DNA of 64,000 bases. It comes from Streptomyces sp. GKU 895. GTDB taxonomy: Bacteria; Actinomycetota; Actinomycetes; Streptomycetales; Streptomycetaceae. Of this stretch, positions 25,085-33,218 are shown in pieces. Both the position numbers and the translations under genes were made by a program. The notes below the pieces were generated by a model. The model saw nothing but the letters and a program-made list of their open reading frames with translations, did not search any database and was not told the DNA's origin. The stretch lies in contig MWJO01000004.1 in assembly GCA_002027195.1 (NCBI GenBank), positions 1-64,000 of the forward strand, read 5' to 3'. Position 1 is the stretch's first letter. Each line of letters opens with the position of its first letter.

Positions 25085-26125
25085 ATGTCCGTACCGCTGT
25101 ACGTTCCCGTCCTGCCGACCCGGCCGCACGCTGCGGCCGCCTACCGTGAGCTGACGCCGGACGTACAGCGCCGGGTCGCTCCCCTGTGGACACTGCCTCC
25201 CCGCTCCGGCATGCTGCCGAAGCCGCTGGCCGAACGGATCGGCAAGGACGCCGACGACGTCACCGCCGCACAGCGCCACGGTTCCGCGTGGCTGGACGCG
25301 CCGTTCGCCGACGCCACCGAAGCCGCGGTCCTGGCCGAGGCTCTCACCCTCGACTGGTGGGACCACCGCAACCTGCGGCCCGTAACCGGACCAGGACGCC
25401 CCGTCGCGCAGCAGTCACTCGCCCTCGCCGTGGCTCGGCGACGCGAGGACGTACTCGGTATCCGCGTGCGTCTCCCCGGCGAGTGGAACGACGGCACGGC
25501 CTCGGACGTCCGCGCGTTGCTGGACCGGCTTCCCGCGAACCACCCGGCCGCCCTCTTCCTCGACCTCTGCACGGTCCTGCCCGACCGTCCCGAAGCCGCC
25601 AAGGAGGCGCTGCGCGCCCTGGACTCCCTGATCCCGCTCACCTCGTGGCACACCGTGACCGTGGTGGCGGGCGGCTTCCCCGAACCGCCGGCCGACTTCC
25701 GGGAAGGCGTCCCGTACGAGGCCCCGCGCACGGACTGGGAAACCTGGCACGAGATCCAGCAAGGCGAACGCCCGTACCTCCCTCGACTCCGCTACGGCGA
25801 CTACGGCATCCACCCCGCCACGTACGTCACCCAGACCCCGCCCGCGCGCGGCGGAGGCCCGCCGTGGGGCATCCTCCGCTACACCACCGCCCGCTCCTAC
25901 CACCTGTCCAAGGTGCCGTACGGCAGGCAGTACGACGACGCCAACCGGGAGGCCGCGCGCTGTCTCACCAGGCTCGCGGACTTCCGGGGCGCGGAGGCGG
26001 GAACGGGAGAGAGGTGGTTGCGCGACCGGACCGAAGGCTCAGTCAGCACCGGTAACCACTCGACGTGGAACAAGGTGGGCAACATCCAGCACATGAGTTT
26101 CGTGTTGCGGAGCCTGGGCTTGTGA
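25085..26125 (+). CDS. Beta-family protein (PF14350-like)
   Basis: This is a 346-residue protein of the family named after phage T4 protein beta. It opens with VPLYVPVLPTRPHAAAAYREL, then LTPDVQRRVAPLW. It has a conserved LRYGDYGIHP segment near residue 240, and ends with the family-type tail NHSTWNKVGNIQHMSFVLR. ATG 25085 follows GAGGGGGACGCC. It is divergent from the DruE-like gene with a 269-bp spacer, so the two may share regulation. Family members are often found next to restriction and other defence genes. No catalytic function is established and none is claimed here. Confidence 0.8.
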   Translation: MSVPLYVPVLPTRPHAAAAYRELTPDVQRRVAPLWTLPPRSGMLPKPLAERIGKDADDVTAAQRHGSAWLDAPFADATEAAVLAEALTLDWWDHRNLRPVTGPGRPVAQQSLALAVARRREDVLGIRVRLPGEWNDGTASDVRALLDRLPANHPAALFLDLCTVLPDRPEAAKEALRALDSLIPLTSWHTVTVVAGGFPEPPADFREGVPYEAPRTDWETWHEIQQGERPYLPRLRYGDYGIHPATYVTQTPPARGGGPPWGILRYTTARSYHLSKVPYGRQYDDANREAARCLTRLADFRGAEAGTGERWLRDRTEGSVSTGNHSTWNKVGNIQHMSFVLRSLGL

Positions 26126-26133
26126 GTCTTCCC

Positions 26134-26163
26134 GAGCCGAGTCGAGCCGAGTCGAGCCGAGTC
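26134..26163. repeat. Three copies of the 10-mer GAGCCGAGTC
   Basis: Three perfect 10-bp units lie between the convergent Beta-family gene and the gene at 26193-27647, followed by a diverged fourth copy. Non-coding; no hairpin terminator is obvious around it. Confidence 0.8.
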
Positions 26164-26192
26164 GAGTCGAACCGGCCCGAGACTGCCAAGCC

Positions 26193-27647
26193 CTATGCCT
26201 CGGGGAACGTCTGCTGACCGGGCATGGGTGCGTAACGACGCTGCCTGCGCAAGCGGTTGGCGAGCGCCTTGTCGTACCCCTGAGCGTGGTTGCGCTTGTG
26301 CCGCTCCTTGACCGTCTCCCGCAGTGGGCCCGTGGCCCTCTCGACGGCGAGGACTACGGACATCTTGTCCTCCTCGGCCCGTTGCGCACCGATTGCCGCG
26401 AGTTCCTCGATCGTTGTGCCGACGGTGCCCACCAATCCATTCTTGATGAGCGTGGTGAACTCGGTGTTCGTCAGATACCGGTCGATCTGGGGGTACCCGA
26501 GCAGCCGTCCGCCATTGGGGCCCTTCGTGACGTCGTCTTCCAGTAGCAGCCGCACGTACGGTACGGGCAGATACATGCCGGGCGAGGGGCCTGGATCGAT
26601 GGTTTCCGTCAGGGGCCAGTAGGAGAGCTTCACAAAGCATGGATCAGGGCCGAGCCGCCATTCGTGGGGGAGGCCCGCTGGGCGGCTGAGGGCGGCCACG
26701 CGCTCCAGTCGGTCCAGCTGACTCAGCAGTTTCTTGTCAACGCGAATCCAGCGATTTCCGGCCTCGTGCGGCAGGCGCTTGTACTGCACCAGCACAAAGC
26801 TCTGCGTCGGCTCGTGGTAGAAGATCAGGTCGGTGCCGAGGCGGGTTTCGACCGGTGATGCGTTGACGTTCGCGATTTCGATTCGGCGGCCGAGGTGTTC
26901 GAAGACTTGGATATCGCATCGAAAGGCGGAGCCGAGAGAGCCGCCGACATACGGAGGTCCCATGGACTGGAAGACGTCGTCCCCGTCGAAGAAGTGATGC
27001 ATGTCGTAGTCGAGTAGCGACGGTTCGTAGGGTTCGGCGATCAGACCAGCCAGAGCTGGCGCGTGGCGATCGGCCGGACGGCGCCACGCGGCAAGCCGAG
27101 CAGGCGGAATCCCCACGGTTGCCATAGCCAGCCGGGCAGCTTCGAGTTGCTCCTGCCAAGAGGCGTCCTCGGCCCGACTCAGCGGATCGAGGCGTTCTGG
27201 CTCGGCGGCCTCACCCAGAAAGTCGAGCAGCTGGCGCAGCTTCTCATGGTGCTGGGCGAGGGCCGAAAGGAGAGCTTCGGATGCAACGGCGTCGAGGATG
27301 GTGAATTCCCTGTCCGAAGCGGCAACGATCACGTTGCGGACATCAAGGGGCAATTTCGCTTCGATGGCTTGTAACGAGACCGAGACGGGGCACTCCCGTA
27401 GCAGTTCCACGTTGACCCGGGAGTCGACTGCGGCCACCTTCTCTCCGCGTGGCTGTCGTACGACCCCCAGCCAAACCAGCGGAGCCTGCCCGGTCGCGGA
27501 CGACCGTCTGACGAGCAGAGTGATCTGCGGCTCGGAACCACTCGGCAAGGACTCGGCGGCGACAGTCTTGGTGAAGGACCGCTTCAGCCGTAAGTCCATG
27601 TCAATACGGTCAAGTTCCTTCTCGCTGAGCGCTATAACGTAAACCAT
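26193..27647 (-). CDS. Hypothetical protein with PD-(D/E)XK-like motif
   Basis: This is a 484-residue protein, not matched to a named family. A nuclease-like core is suggested by D273 in RLGTDLIFYHEP followed by Q288-x-K290 in FVLVQYKRL, the D...(E/Q)xK pattern of PD-(D/E)XK folds. The N-terminal ~130 residues form a separate beta-rich unit. The C-terminus is basic. GC content looks lower than in neighbours. The ATG at 27647 lies inside the upstream RsbW-like gene, giving a 38-bp tandem overlap, so the two are likely co-translated. It is the last gene of a minus-strand run that starts at 33109. A DNA-cleaving role is inference only. Confidence 0.7.
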   Translation of the reverse strand: MVYVIALSEKELDRIDMDLRLKRSFTKTVAAESLPSGSEPQITLLVRRSSATGQAPLVWLGVVRQPRGEKVAAVDSRVNVELLRECPVSVSLQAIEAKLPLDVRNVIVAASDREFTILDAVASEALLSALAQHHEKLRQLLDFLGEAAEPERLDPLSRAEDASWQEQLEAARLAMATVGIPPARLAAWRRPADRHAPALAGLIAEPYEPSLLDYDMHHFFDGDDVFQSMGPPYVGGSLGSAFRCDIQVFEHLGRRIEIANVNASPVETRLGTDLIFYHEPTQSFVLVQYKRLPHEAGNRWIRVDKKLLSQLDRLERVAALSRPAGLPHEWRLGPDPCFVKLSYWPLTETIDPGPSPGMYLPVPYVRLLLEDDVTKGPNGGRLLGYPQIDRYLTNTEFTTLIKNGLVGTVGTTIEELAAIGAQRAEEDKMSVVLAVERATGPLRETVKERHKRNHAQGYDKALANRLRRQRRYAPMPGQQTFPEA

Positions 27648-28179
27648 GCACGGAGAGTACGCGAGTCATCGCGGCATCCCGAGGGCGGGCAAGCGGCTGG
27701 TGAGGGGGACACCCCGTCTCCGCCCACACGGTCTTCCCGGGGCCCATCGCCCGGGGCTCGATGCCCCACCGGTCGGCCAGAGCGGCTACGAGCATCAGCC
27801 CACGACCGGTCTCGGCGTCACCGGGAGCCTCGCGCGGGGAGAGCGGTGGCACGCGCTCCGCACGCGTGTCGGAGACCTCCACGCACAGCGTCTCGCCGGT
27901 AGCGACGAGTCGCACCTCGAAGTCGCGTCCTTGTACGTGCCCGTGGCGTACGGCGTTGGCGGCCAGCTCTGCCGTGATGAGGGTCAGCGTCTCGTTGGCG
28001 GTGGACATATGAGGGTGGCCCCACGCGTCGAGCCGGTCCGCGACCATGCGGCGGGCGAGGCGGGCGCCGCGCGGAGTGGAGCTGAAGCGCATCGTGAACT
28101 CGGCGGTCGTAGCGCCCCCTTCTGCCGCGTCGCGTGTTGCGGCCGCCGTCATGGAGGTGGGCGAGTGCTTCCTGTTCAT
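27610..28179 (-). CDS. RsbW-like ATP-binding (HATPase_c) regulator
   Basis: This is a 189-residue protein with an anti-sigma-factor kinase-like HATPase domain. The N-box is seen in ELAANAVRHG, the G1-type motif is in VSDTRAE, and GRGLMLVAALADRWG follows. Such stand-alone ATPases are very common in Streptomyces and may phosphorylate or bind an anti-sigma antagonist. ATG 28179 is preferred over the upstream open extension, which reads as shadow. Its 3' end overlaps the start of the PD-(D/E)XK-like gene by 38 bp. Its place inside a defence-like cluster is unusual; it may be a regulator of the neighbours or a bystander. Confidence 0.85.
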   Translation of the reverse strand: MNRKHSPTSMTAAATRDAAEGGATTAEFTMRFSSTPRGARLARRMVADRLDAWGHPHMSTANETLTLITAELAANAVRHGHVQGRDFEVRLVATGETLCVEVSDTRAERVPPLSPREAPGDAETGRGLMLVAALADRWGIEPRAMGPGKTVWAETGCPPHQPLARPRDAAMTRVLSVHGLRYSAQREGT

Positions 28180-28294
28180 GGCGCCTACGTTGCCGGGCGC
28201 ACCCGGCCGTGCCCAGGGCCGACGCGCACACAGCGAGACGCCGTAGGTGACGGTGTGTGGCGTGTAGGCGGCGGTGTGCGGCAGGTCCCTGGAT

Positions 28295-29707
28295 CTACTC
28301 CCCGTACTCCCGCAGCAGCTTGTTGAGGTTGCGGATCTTGTCCACGTCGTCCTTCGGCAGGGGATCGCTGCTGTTGAAGTGCATGACGTTGTTGCGGATC
28401 CTGCGGATCTCCTCAAGCCGGTCGATGAACACCTTGCGGTCGAGTGGCCATCCCAGTTGCTGCCACAGGTCGGGGTTCTCCAGTACGCGTTTGTAGTCGC
28501 CGACGCTCATGTCGCCGAAGGAGGTGATGCGTTCTCCCTTCGGGTCGCAGAGTTTGGTGACTTCGGGCAGGGTGAAGGCGCCCGCGATGACCTGCCGCAG
28601 CCTGCGGTCCATCTCCCCGATCAGGAGGAAGTGTCCGGCCAGATCGCCGTAGGCCTGGGCCACGTCGGCGGCGGTGACGATGCCGGCGATGGCGTTCCGC
28701 TGGTCACGGACGAGGACGAAGTCGTGTTCGGCCAGTGTGGGAAGGACATCGATCAGGTCGTGGTCGTAGCGTACGTCCCGGGCGTCCACGATGGCCTGGG
28801 AGAGATGGGCGCCGGGGTCGGCGTGCCGGGCACGCGCTATCGACTTCCAGGAGACGGATCCCCGCAGGTTGTGCGGACCGGCGAGGACGGGCAGCTGCGA
28901 GAAGTCGTGGAGCACCATCAGCGTGATGACCTCCTCGAAGGTGGCGGTCGGCTTGACGCTGATGACACCGCCGAGGGCGGAGGGCAGGGTGCCTACGGTG
29001 AGCCCGGTCTCGCGTGACTCCTGTTCTTCGGACGTGCCGGCCGATGCTGTGAGGGGCGCTGAAGACCCGGCGAGAGGAATGTCCTCGGCGTCCTCTTCCG
29101 CCGCCTTGACCAGCTGGACTGTGGCGGTCAGGGGGACCTTGTCGAACTCGGGCGAGGTGATGAGGCTGTGGTTGGCGAGGTCGGCCTCGATCTTTTCATT
29201 GACCAGTCCTCGGCCGGTCGCACCCCACCAGCCCAGCAACTCCTGCACGGTGAGGGTGAACGGGCTGCCTGCCTCGGCCGACTGTCGTGCGTTCTTCAGC
29301 CGGGCATGGCGTTCACCGGGGGACAGCGACGTCTGTCGCTCCTCCTCAGGTTCAGTGGGCTCGGCTTCCTCCGCGGCCCGGTCCAGCAGCTCCTGGCGCA
29401 ACTGCGTCAGGAATCTGCCGTCGTCCACCTGCCACGCCTCCCATCCGTCGAACGTCCCGTACCCGACAGCGGCCGTGGCCGCCTTGGAGGGCGAGCGGAA
29501 CTCCTCGCCGTCCGCCAGCCGGATCCATCCCCGGGGCGTGACCGTGGCGTCGTGCGACTCGCCCATCCGAGGGCGTACGAACTTCAGCTGCTCGCCTTCT
29601 ATGAGCAGCCCGGCGCTGAGGAGGTCGGTGAGTGTCACCCGTCGTCCGTCCAGGAGGTAGCGGGCGCGGGACTGCGTCTCTGCGGGGCCGGCGGTGGAAT
29701 CAGTCAT
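28295..29707 (-). CDS. RAMA - CBS pair - HEPN fusion protein
   Basis: This is a 470-residue three-part protein. Residues ~16-105 match the RAMA modified-DNA reader pattern (LLSAGLLIEGEQLKFVRP, WIRLADGEEFRSPSKAA, then DGWEAW). Residues ~245-355 form a CBS pair (FSQLPVLAGPHNLRGSVSW; DFVLVRDQRNAIAGIVTAAD), which usually senses adenosyl nucleotides. The C-terminus resembles a HEPN domain of the Swt1-like type: DRKVFIDRLEEIRRI, then R438-x4-H443 (RNNVMH), the HEPN ribonuclease motif. I infer a sensor-effector that could link DNA modification and nucleotide state to RNA cleavage. It follows the 312-residue gene by 44 bp. ATG 29707. Confidence 0.82.
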   Translation of the reverse strand: MTDSTAGPAETQSRARYLLDGRRVTLTDLLSAGLLIEGEQLKFVRPRMGESHDATVTPRGWIRLADGEEFRSPSKAATAAVGYGTFDGWEAWQVDDGRFLTQLRQELLDRAAEEAEPTEPEEERQTSLSPGERHARLKNARQSAEAGSPFTLTVQELLGWWGATGRGLVNEKIEADLANHSLITSPEFDKVPLTATVQLVKAAEEDAEDIPLAGSSAPLTASAGTSEEQESRETGLTVGTLPSALGGVISVKPTATFEEVITLMVLHDFSQLPVLAGPHNLRGSVSWKSIARARHADPGAHLSQAIVDARDVRYDHDLIDVLPTLAEHDFVLVRDQRNAIAGIVTAADVAQAYGDLAGHFLLIGEMDRRLRQVIAGAFTLPEVTKLCDPKGERITSFGDMSVGDYKRVLENPDLWQQLGWPLDRKVFIDRLEEIRRIRNNVMHFNSSDPLPKDDVDKIRNLNKLLREYGE

Positions 29708-29751
29708 GTCACCTGCGCCTTTGTCGGTGGGGGAGGGGGGGAGTGTCTGTT

Positions 29752-30690
29752 TCAGAGGTGGCGCCCGATGTGGGCGATGCGGATGGCCTTCTCGTCGCGA
29801 ACGAGCCGGAAGTAGATGCGGCCGGCGCCTCGGTTGAGGTTTCCGTGCAATTGGAAACACTCGTCCTTGCCGTTGTCCTCCCACATCCGGTCCTTGCGGG
29901 CGTTCTCGTGCTCGCCTCTGATGTTCGGGGCTTCCCAGTGCGGCCCGGTGGGGGAAGCCGGGTCCCACTGGGCTGCGGTGGCCTCAAGCTGTCGCAGCAA
30001 CTGGCGGGCTCCCTTGAACCACCGCGGGTCGAGGTTTTCCAGATCGTCCTTCACCCGGTCGAGAAATTGGAGGTGGGGGAAGAAGTCCGCTCGTCCCGCC
30101 CAGAGTTCGGCTCCACTGGAGACGCGGTCCAGTCCTTCCCGGAGGATCCACTCCTCGTGTTCGGCGAGGTGTGCCTTCCGGGAGGTGTGCCGGACCTGGT
30201 CCGTGTACTCGTCGGCGACGACGTCTCCTGGCTCGGGACCCTCGGACAGCTCCTCGATGTCCAGATCCAGCCAGGCGGTGTCCCACTCCGGGGCCAGCGG
30301 GAGGCTGAGGGCGAGTCCGTCCGCCATCAAGGCCGCGCGAAGTCCATGGACGTCGACTCCCTTGAAGCGGTGCCATATGTCGTCCCGCTCCTCCATCGCC
30401 GCCGCGTGCAGAGCGGCTGTGAAGGTGACACAGCGGTCGCGCATCCGCTGGAAGTAGAGAGCTTCTTCCTTGTTGCGGGCGTCATTGCGCCACTGCGCGT
30501 AGTAATAACCTCGTGCGAGTTCCGTCTCGTCGAACGGATTCTGCGTAGCGAGGCTGATGCCGCGCAGACGCTGTAACCGCCGCAGCACGCCCACGAAGGT
30601 GCGCATGCCCTCCGAGACCTCGTCCGCTCCGCAATCGGACGCACAGGACTGTTCGTTGAGAAACACGTGCAGCGGCACGCCCCACCCCAT
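29752..30690 (-). CDS. Hypothetical protein with RelE/ParE-like C-terminus
   Basis: This is a 312-residue protein of unknown function. The first ~250 residues are mostly helical and rich in charged and aromatic residues, with no motif I can name. The last ~60 residues (GEHENARKDRMWE, then GRIYFRLVRDEKAIRIAHIG and RHL) resemble the beta-sheet core of RelE/ParE-type mRNA interferases, which suggests a toxin or RNA-binding module. ATG 30690 has GGAACGAG upstream. It lies 60 bp after the DUF3696 ATPase gene and 44 bp before the RAMA-CBS-HEPN gene, all on the minus strand, so these probably share a transcript. Confidence 0.65.
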   Translation of the reverse strand: MGWGVPLHVFLNEQSCASDCGADEVSEGMRTFVGVLRRLQRLRGISLATQNPFDETELARGYYYAQWRNDARNKEEALYFQRMRDRCVTFTAALHAAAMEERDDIWHRFKGVDVHGLRAALMADGLALSLPLAPEWDTAWLDLDIEELSEGPEPGDVVADEYTDQVRHTSRKAHLAEHEEWILREGLDRVSSGAELWAGRADFFPHLQFLDRVKDDLENLDPRWFKGARQLLRQLEATAAQWDPASPTGPHWEAPNIRGEHENARKDRMWEDNGKDECFQLHGNLNRGAGRIYFRLVRDEKAIRIAHIGRHL

Positions 30691-30750
30691 TCTCGTTCCG
30701 CGCCGATCACCCCGACCCCCCGGGGCGCTTCAATGACTCCGTGCTGCAAC

Positions 30751-31890
30751 TCAGTCGAGCAGTTGGTCGAGGGAGTTCTCCCACTCGTCGAAGAAGCCCT
30801 CGGGCCACTCGGAGAGCCGCCCGTCCGGCCCGATGACCGGGCTGACGACCTCCGAGGTCTGATCCTTGCGACGGAAGTAGTGCACGGCGGTCGCGTCGGC
30901 GCTGAGCAGCTCCTGCTTGACCCGTAGCCGCAGGCCGTTGAGTACGTGGTCGCTGTGCGTCTCCATCACGATCTGCGCCCCGCTCGCCGCCGCCGCGCTC
31001 GCCAGGTACGCCATCCAGGTCTGCCCCTGCGGGTGCAGGTGCGCCTCCGGGTTCTCCAGCAGGATCAGCGTCCCAGGCTTGGCCGACAGGCAGGCCACGA
31101 CGATCGGCAGGACGTACGTGAGTCCGAAGCCGACGTTGGTGGGGCGGAAGCTGTTGGAGGCCAACGCACCTGAGCCGAATCGATAGCTGAGGCGGACGGC
31201 ATCCGTGCCGGCGATGTCCTCCGCCTTGAGTGTCACCCCCGGGCAGAGCTTTTGCATCCAAGCTTGGGTCTGCCCGAGGAGACTGTTGGAGGAGGCGTCC
31301 GAGAGGATGAGCGGGTCTGCCGCGACTGGTTCGTCCTGGTGAATGCGCAGGTAGTTGACGGTGTGCTCGCCGTGCGCGCCGAGAAATCCGCGCGTGGTGA
31401 CGGCGTGGTGCGAACGGGGGTAACTGACCTGCGGGGAGACTCGGTCCGCCTTGAGGTACTGGAAGCCCGGTCCGAACAACGTCGGCAGCAGCGCCGCCGG
31501 TTCGACGAACGTCTCCACCATCTCCCCGTCCACCTGCTGAAGCAGCTTCAGATGGTCGGCCTCACGTTCGTAGAGCGCCGTCCACTGCTCCGACCCTCCG
31601 TCCCCCCGTAGGGCGAACGCGATGTGCGGCCCTGTGTCGTCGTACGACTCGTGCCGTACGTCCTGCCCGGTACCGAGCTGGACCAGCTCCTCGTTGAGGA
31701 GCAGCCCGGCCTCACGGTCGCCCACGGGGGCGAGGTCTCCCGACTCGTACGACTGCCGCAGCAGGGCCAGGGACTGGAGTACGGAGCTCTTGCCGGAGGA
31801 GTTGAGTCCGGTCAGCAGGGTGAAGGGGGCCAGGCGGAGTTCCTGGTGGGCGAACGCCTTGAAGTTGGTGAGAGTGAGCGACTCAAGCAT
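30751..31890 (-). CDS. DUF3696-type AAA ATPase
   Basis: This is a 379-residue SMC/OLD-like ATPase. Walker A is GLNSSGKSS (28-36). The ABC-type signature and Walker B region are seen in ILLENPEAHLHPQGQ, and the D-loop/H region in VMETHSDHVLNGLR. The C-terminus matches the DUF3696 pattern (PDGRLSEWPEGFFDEW). Such ATPases pair with effectors in defence systems. The start ATG overlaps the stop of the DUF262 gene by 8 bp, implying coupled translation and a shared complex. No nuclease domain is fused, so the DUF262 protein is the likely partner enzyme. Confidence 0.88.
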   Translation of the reverse strand: MLESLTLTNFKAFAHQELRLAPFTLLTGLNSSGKSSVLQSLALLRQSYESGDLAPVGDREAGLLLNEELVQLGTGQDVRHESYDDTGPHIAFALRGDGGSEQWTALYEREADHLKLLQQVDGEMVETFVEPAALLPTLFGPGFQYLKADRVSPQVSYPRSHHAVTTRGFLGAHGEHTVNYLRIHQDEPVAADPLILSDASSNSLLGQTQAWMQKLCPGVTLKAEDIAGTDAVRLSYRFGSGALASNSFRPTNVGFGLTYVLPIVVACLSAKPGTLILLENPEAHLHPQGQTWMAYLASAAAASGAQIVMETHSDHVLNGLRLRVKQELLSADATAVHYFRRKDQTSEVVSPVIGPDGRLSEWPEGFFDEWENSLDQLLD

Positions 31891-33109
31891 TCGGGGACTC
31901 CAACACCTCGCGGAACAGCTCTTTCATGGACTGGAAGCGGTAGTTGATCTTGTTGGCATCGCCGGTGCCGGAGGAGATGGCGTCGTAGAAGGCAGGGTCG
32001 TCCATCAGTTTCTGGAACTTCTTCTGGAGGACCGGTGCCCGCTCGCACAGGATGTCGATCTCCTTGGACGTGCACCGCTCCACGATCACCGATTGCGTCT
32101 CGAACAGTGCCTTGTTGATGGGATACCGGCGGCTGACTCCGCTGAACTGTTTGCGGAACGCCTGGTCTCCGAAGATCCGTCTGCAGTCCACCATCGTGAG
32201 GTAGAAACGCCGCTCCAGTCCTATCAGCACTTCAATCGGCAGGGCGTTGATGCGGTGCATGGCTTTGCGGAGGAAGCCGTCGAAGTCCTGCGTGACGTAC
32301 CGCTCGGGCGGAGTCATCGCGAACGCGAGGAAGCGCAGACACAGTTCCCGCTCTGCCATGCGGGCGGGGGAGACGCTGCGAGCCGTCGCCGACAAGAAGA
32401 ACTCGCTCTCAGCCAGTGTGGCCAGCAGCTTGCGCGCGGAACCGGGGATCAGCGCGTGTCGCAGTTCCTGCCGGGTGAGCGGCTGGCCACCGGTGTTGAT
32501 CCGCGCGAAGATGTTGAACTTGGCCTCTTCGGGCGTTCCCCGCCGGATCACCAGCACAGAGAGCTCGGTTTCCAGGATGCGGGTCTGCATCCGACCGGGC
32601 AGGTCCTCAAAGCGGCTGCCGTCAAACTGGGTGAGGTACTCCAGGCCCCCCAATTGAAGCGGCTCCAGACCGGAGACATCGGGCTTGACGAATCTGACGA
32701 TGGTGGTGAGCCGTTGAACTCCGTCGACCACGGACCAGGACTCGTCGTCCTCCTCTGCCACGTAGAGCGTAGGCAGCGCGATACGTAGCAGGAGCGACTC
32801 GATCAGTCGGCTCTGCGCCCTCTCGTTCCAGATACCGGACTTCCGCTGGAAGTCGGGTTGGAGGTCGATCAGGCCCCGCTTCAGCCGCTGGATGACGAGG
32901 TCGACCGTCGGGTTGCGGGGATGGACCTCGATGAGCTCCGGGTCGAAGGGCGTCCGTCCGGATTCACCGATGTCCTCGGCTTCGATACCGGTACTACGTC
33001 CGGTGTCGGTGAACTCGACCGATGGCTCGTCCGCCTGAGGTGCCGTTTGCTTGACGGAGGGAACGTCCGGCGACTGTTCCGGCTCCGGCACGGGAGCGCT
33101 GCCGACCAA
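31883..33109 (-). CDS. DUF262 (GmrS/ParB-like) protein
   Basis: This is a 408-residue protein with a DUF262 domain. The diagnostic DGQQR loop is present as DGVQR (129-133), with Val in place of the first Gln; the Arg is kept. Nearby conserved parts are LQPDFQRKSGIWN and FARINTGGQPLTRQELRHA. Unlike GmrSD it has no DUF1524 HNH half. The N-terminal ~55 residues are acidic and disordered. The start is TTG 33109, chosen because GGAGG lies eight bases upstream. It is coupled to the DUF3696 ATPase by an 8-bp overlap. DUF262 domains bind NTP and in type IV restriction drive cleavage of modified DNA; here the substrate is unknown. Confidence 0.85.
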   Translation of the reverse strand: MVGSAPVPEPEQSPDVPSVKQTAPQADEPSVEFTDTGRSTGIEAEDIGESGRTPFDPELIEVHPRNPTVDLVIQRLKRGLIDLQPDFQRKSGIWNERAQSRLIESLLLRIALPTLYVAEEDDESWSVVDGVQRLTTIVRFVKPDVSGLEPLQLGGLEYLTQFDGSRFEDLPGRMQTRILETELSVLVIRRGTPEEAKFNIFARINTGGQPLTRQELRHALIPGSARKLLATLAESEFFLSATARSVSPARMAERELCLRFLAFAMTPPERYVTQDFDGFLRKAMHRINALPIEVLIGLERRFYLTMVDCRRIFGDQAFRKQFSGVSRRYPINKALFETQSVIVERCTSKEIDILCERAPVLQKKFQKLMDDPAFYDAISSGTGDANKINYRFQSMKELFREVLESPNA

Positions 33110-33218
33110 GATGTACGCCTCCGCATACGTTGAAACCGCCCACGAATCGAACGTGCCCGTACAGTAGCTGATCGACTACGGCCAGCGCCCTGCATTCCAC
33201 GCGTAGCCCCGGCCGAAC

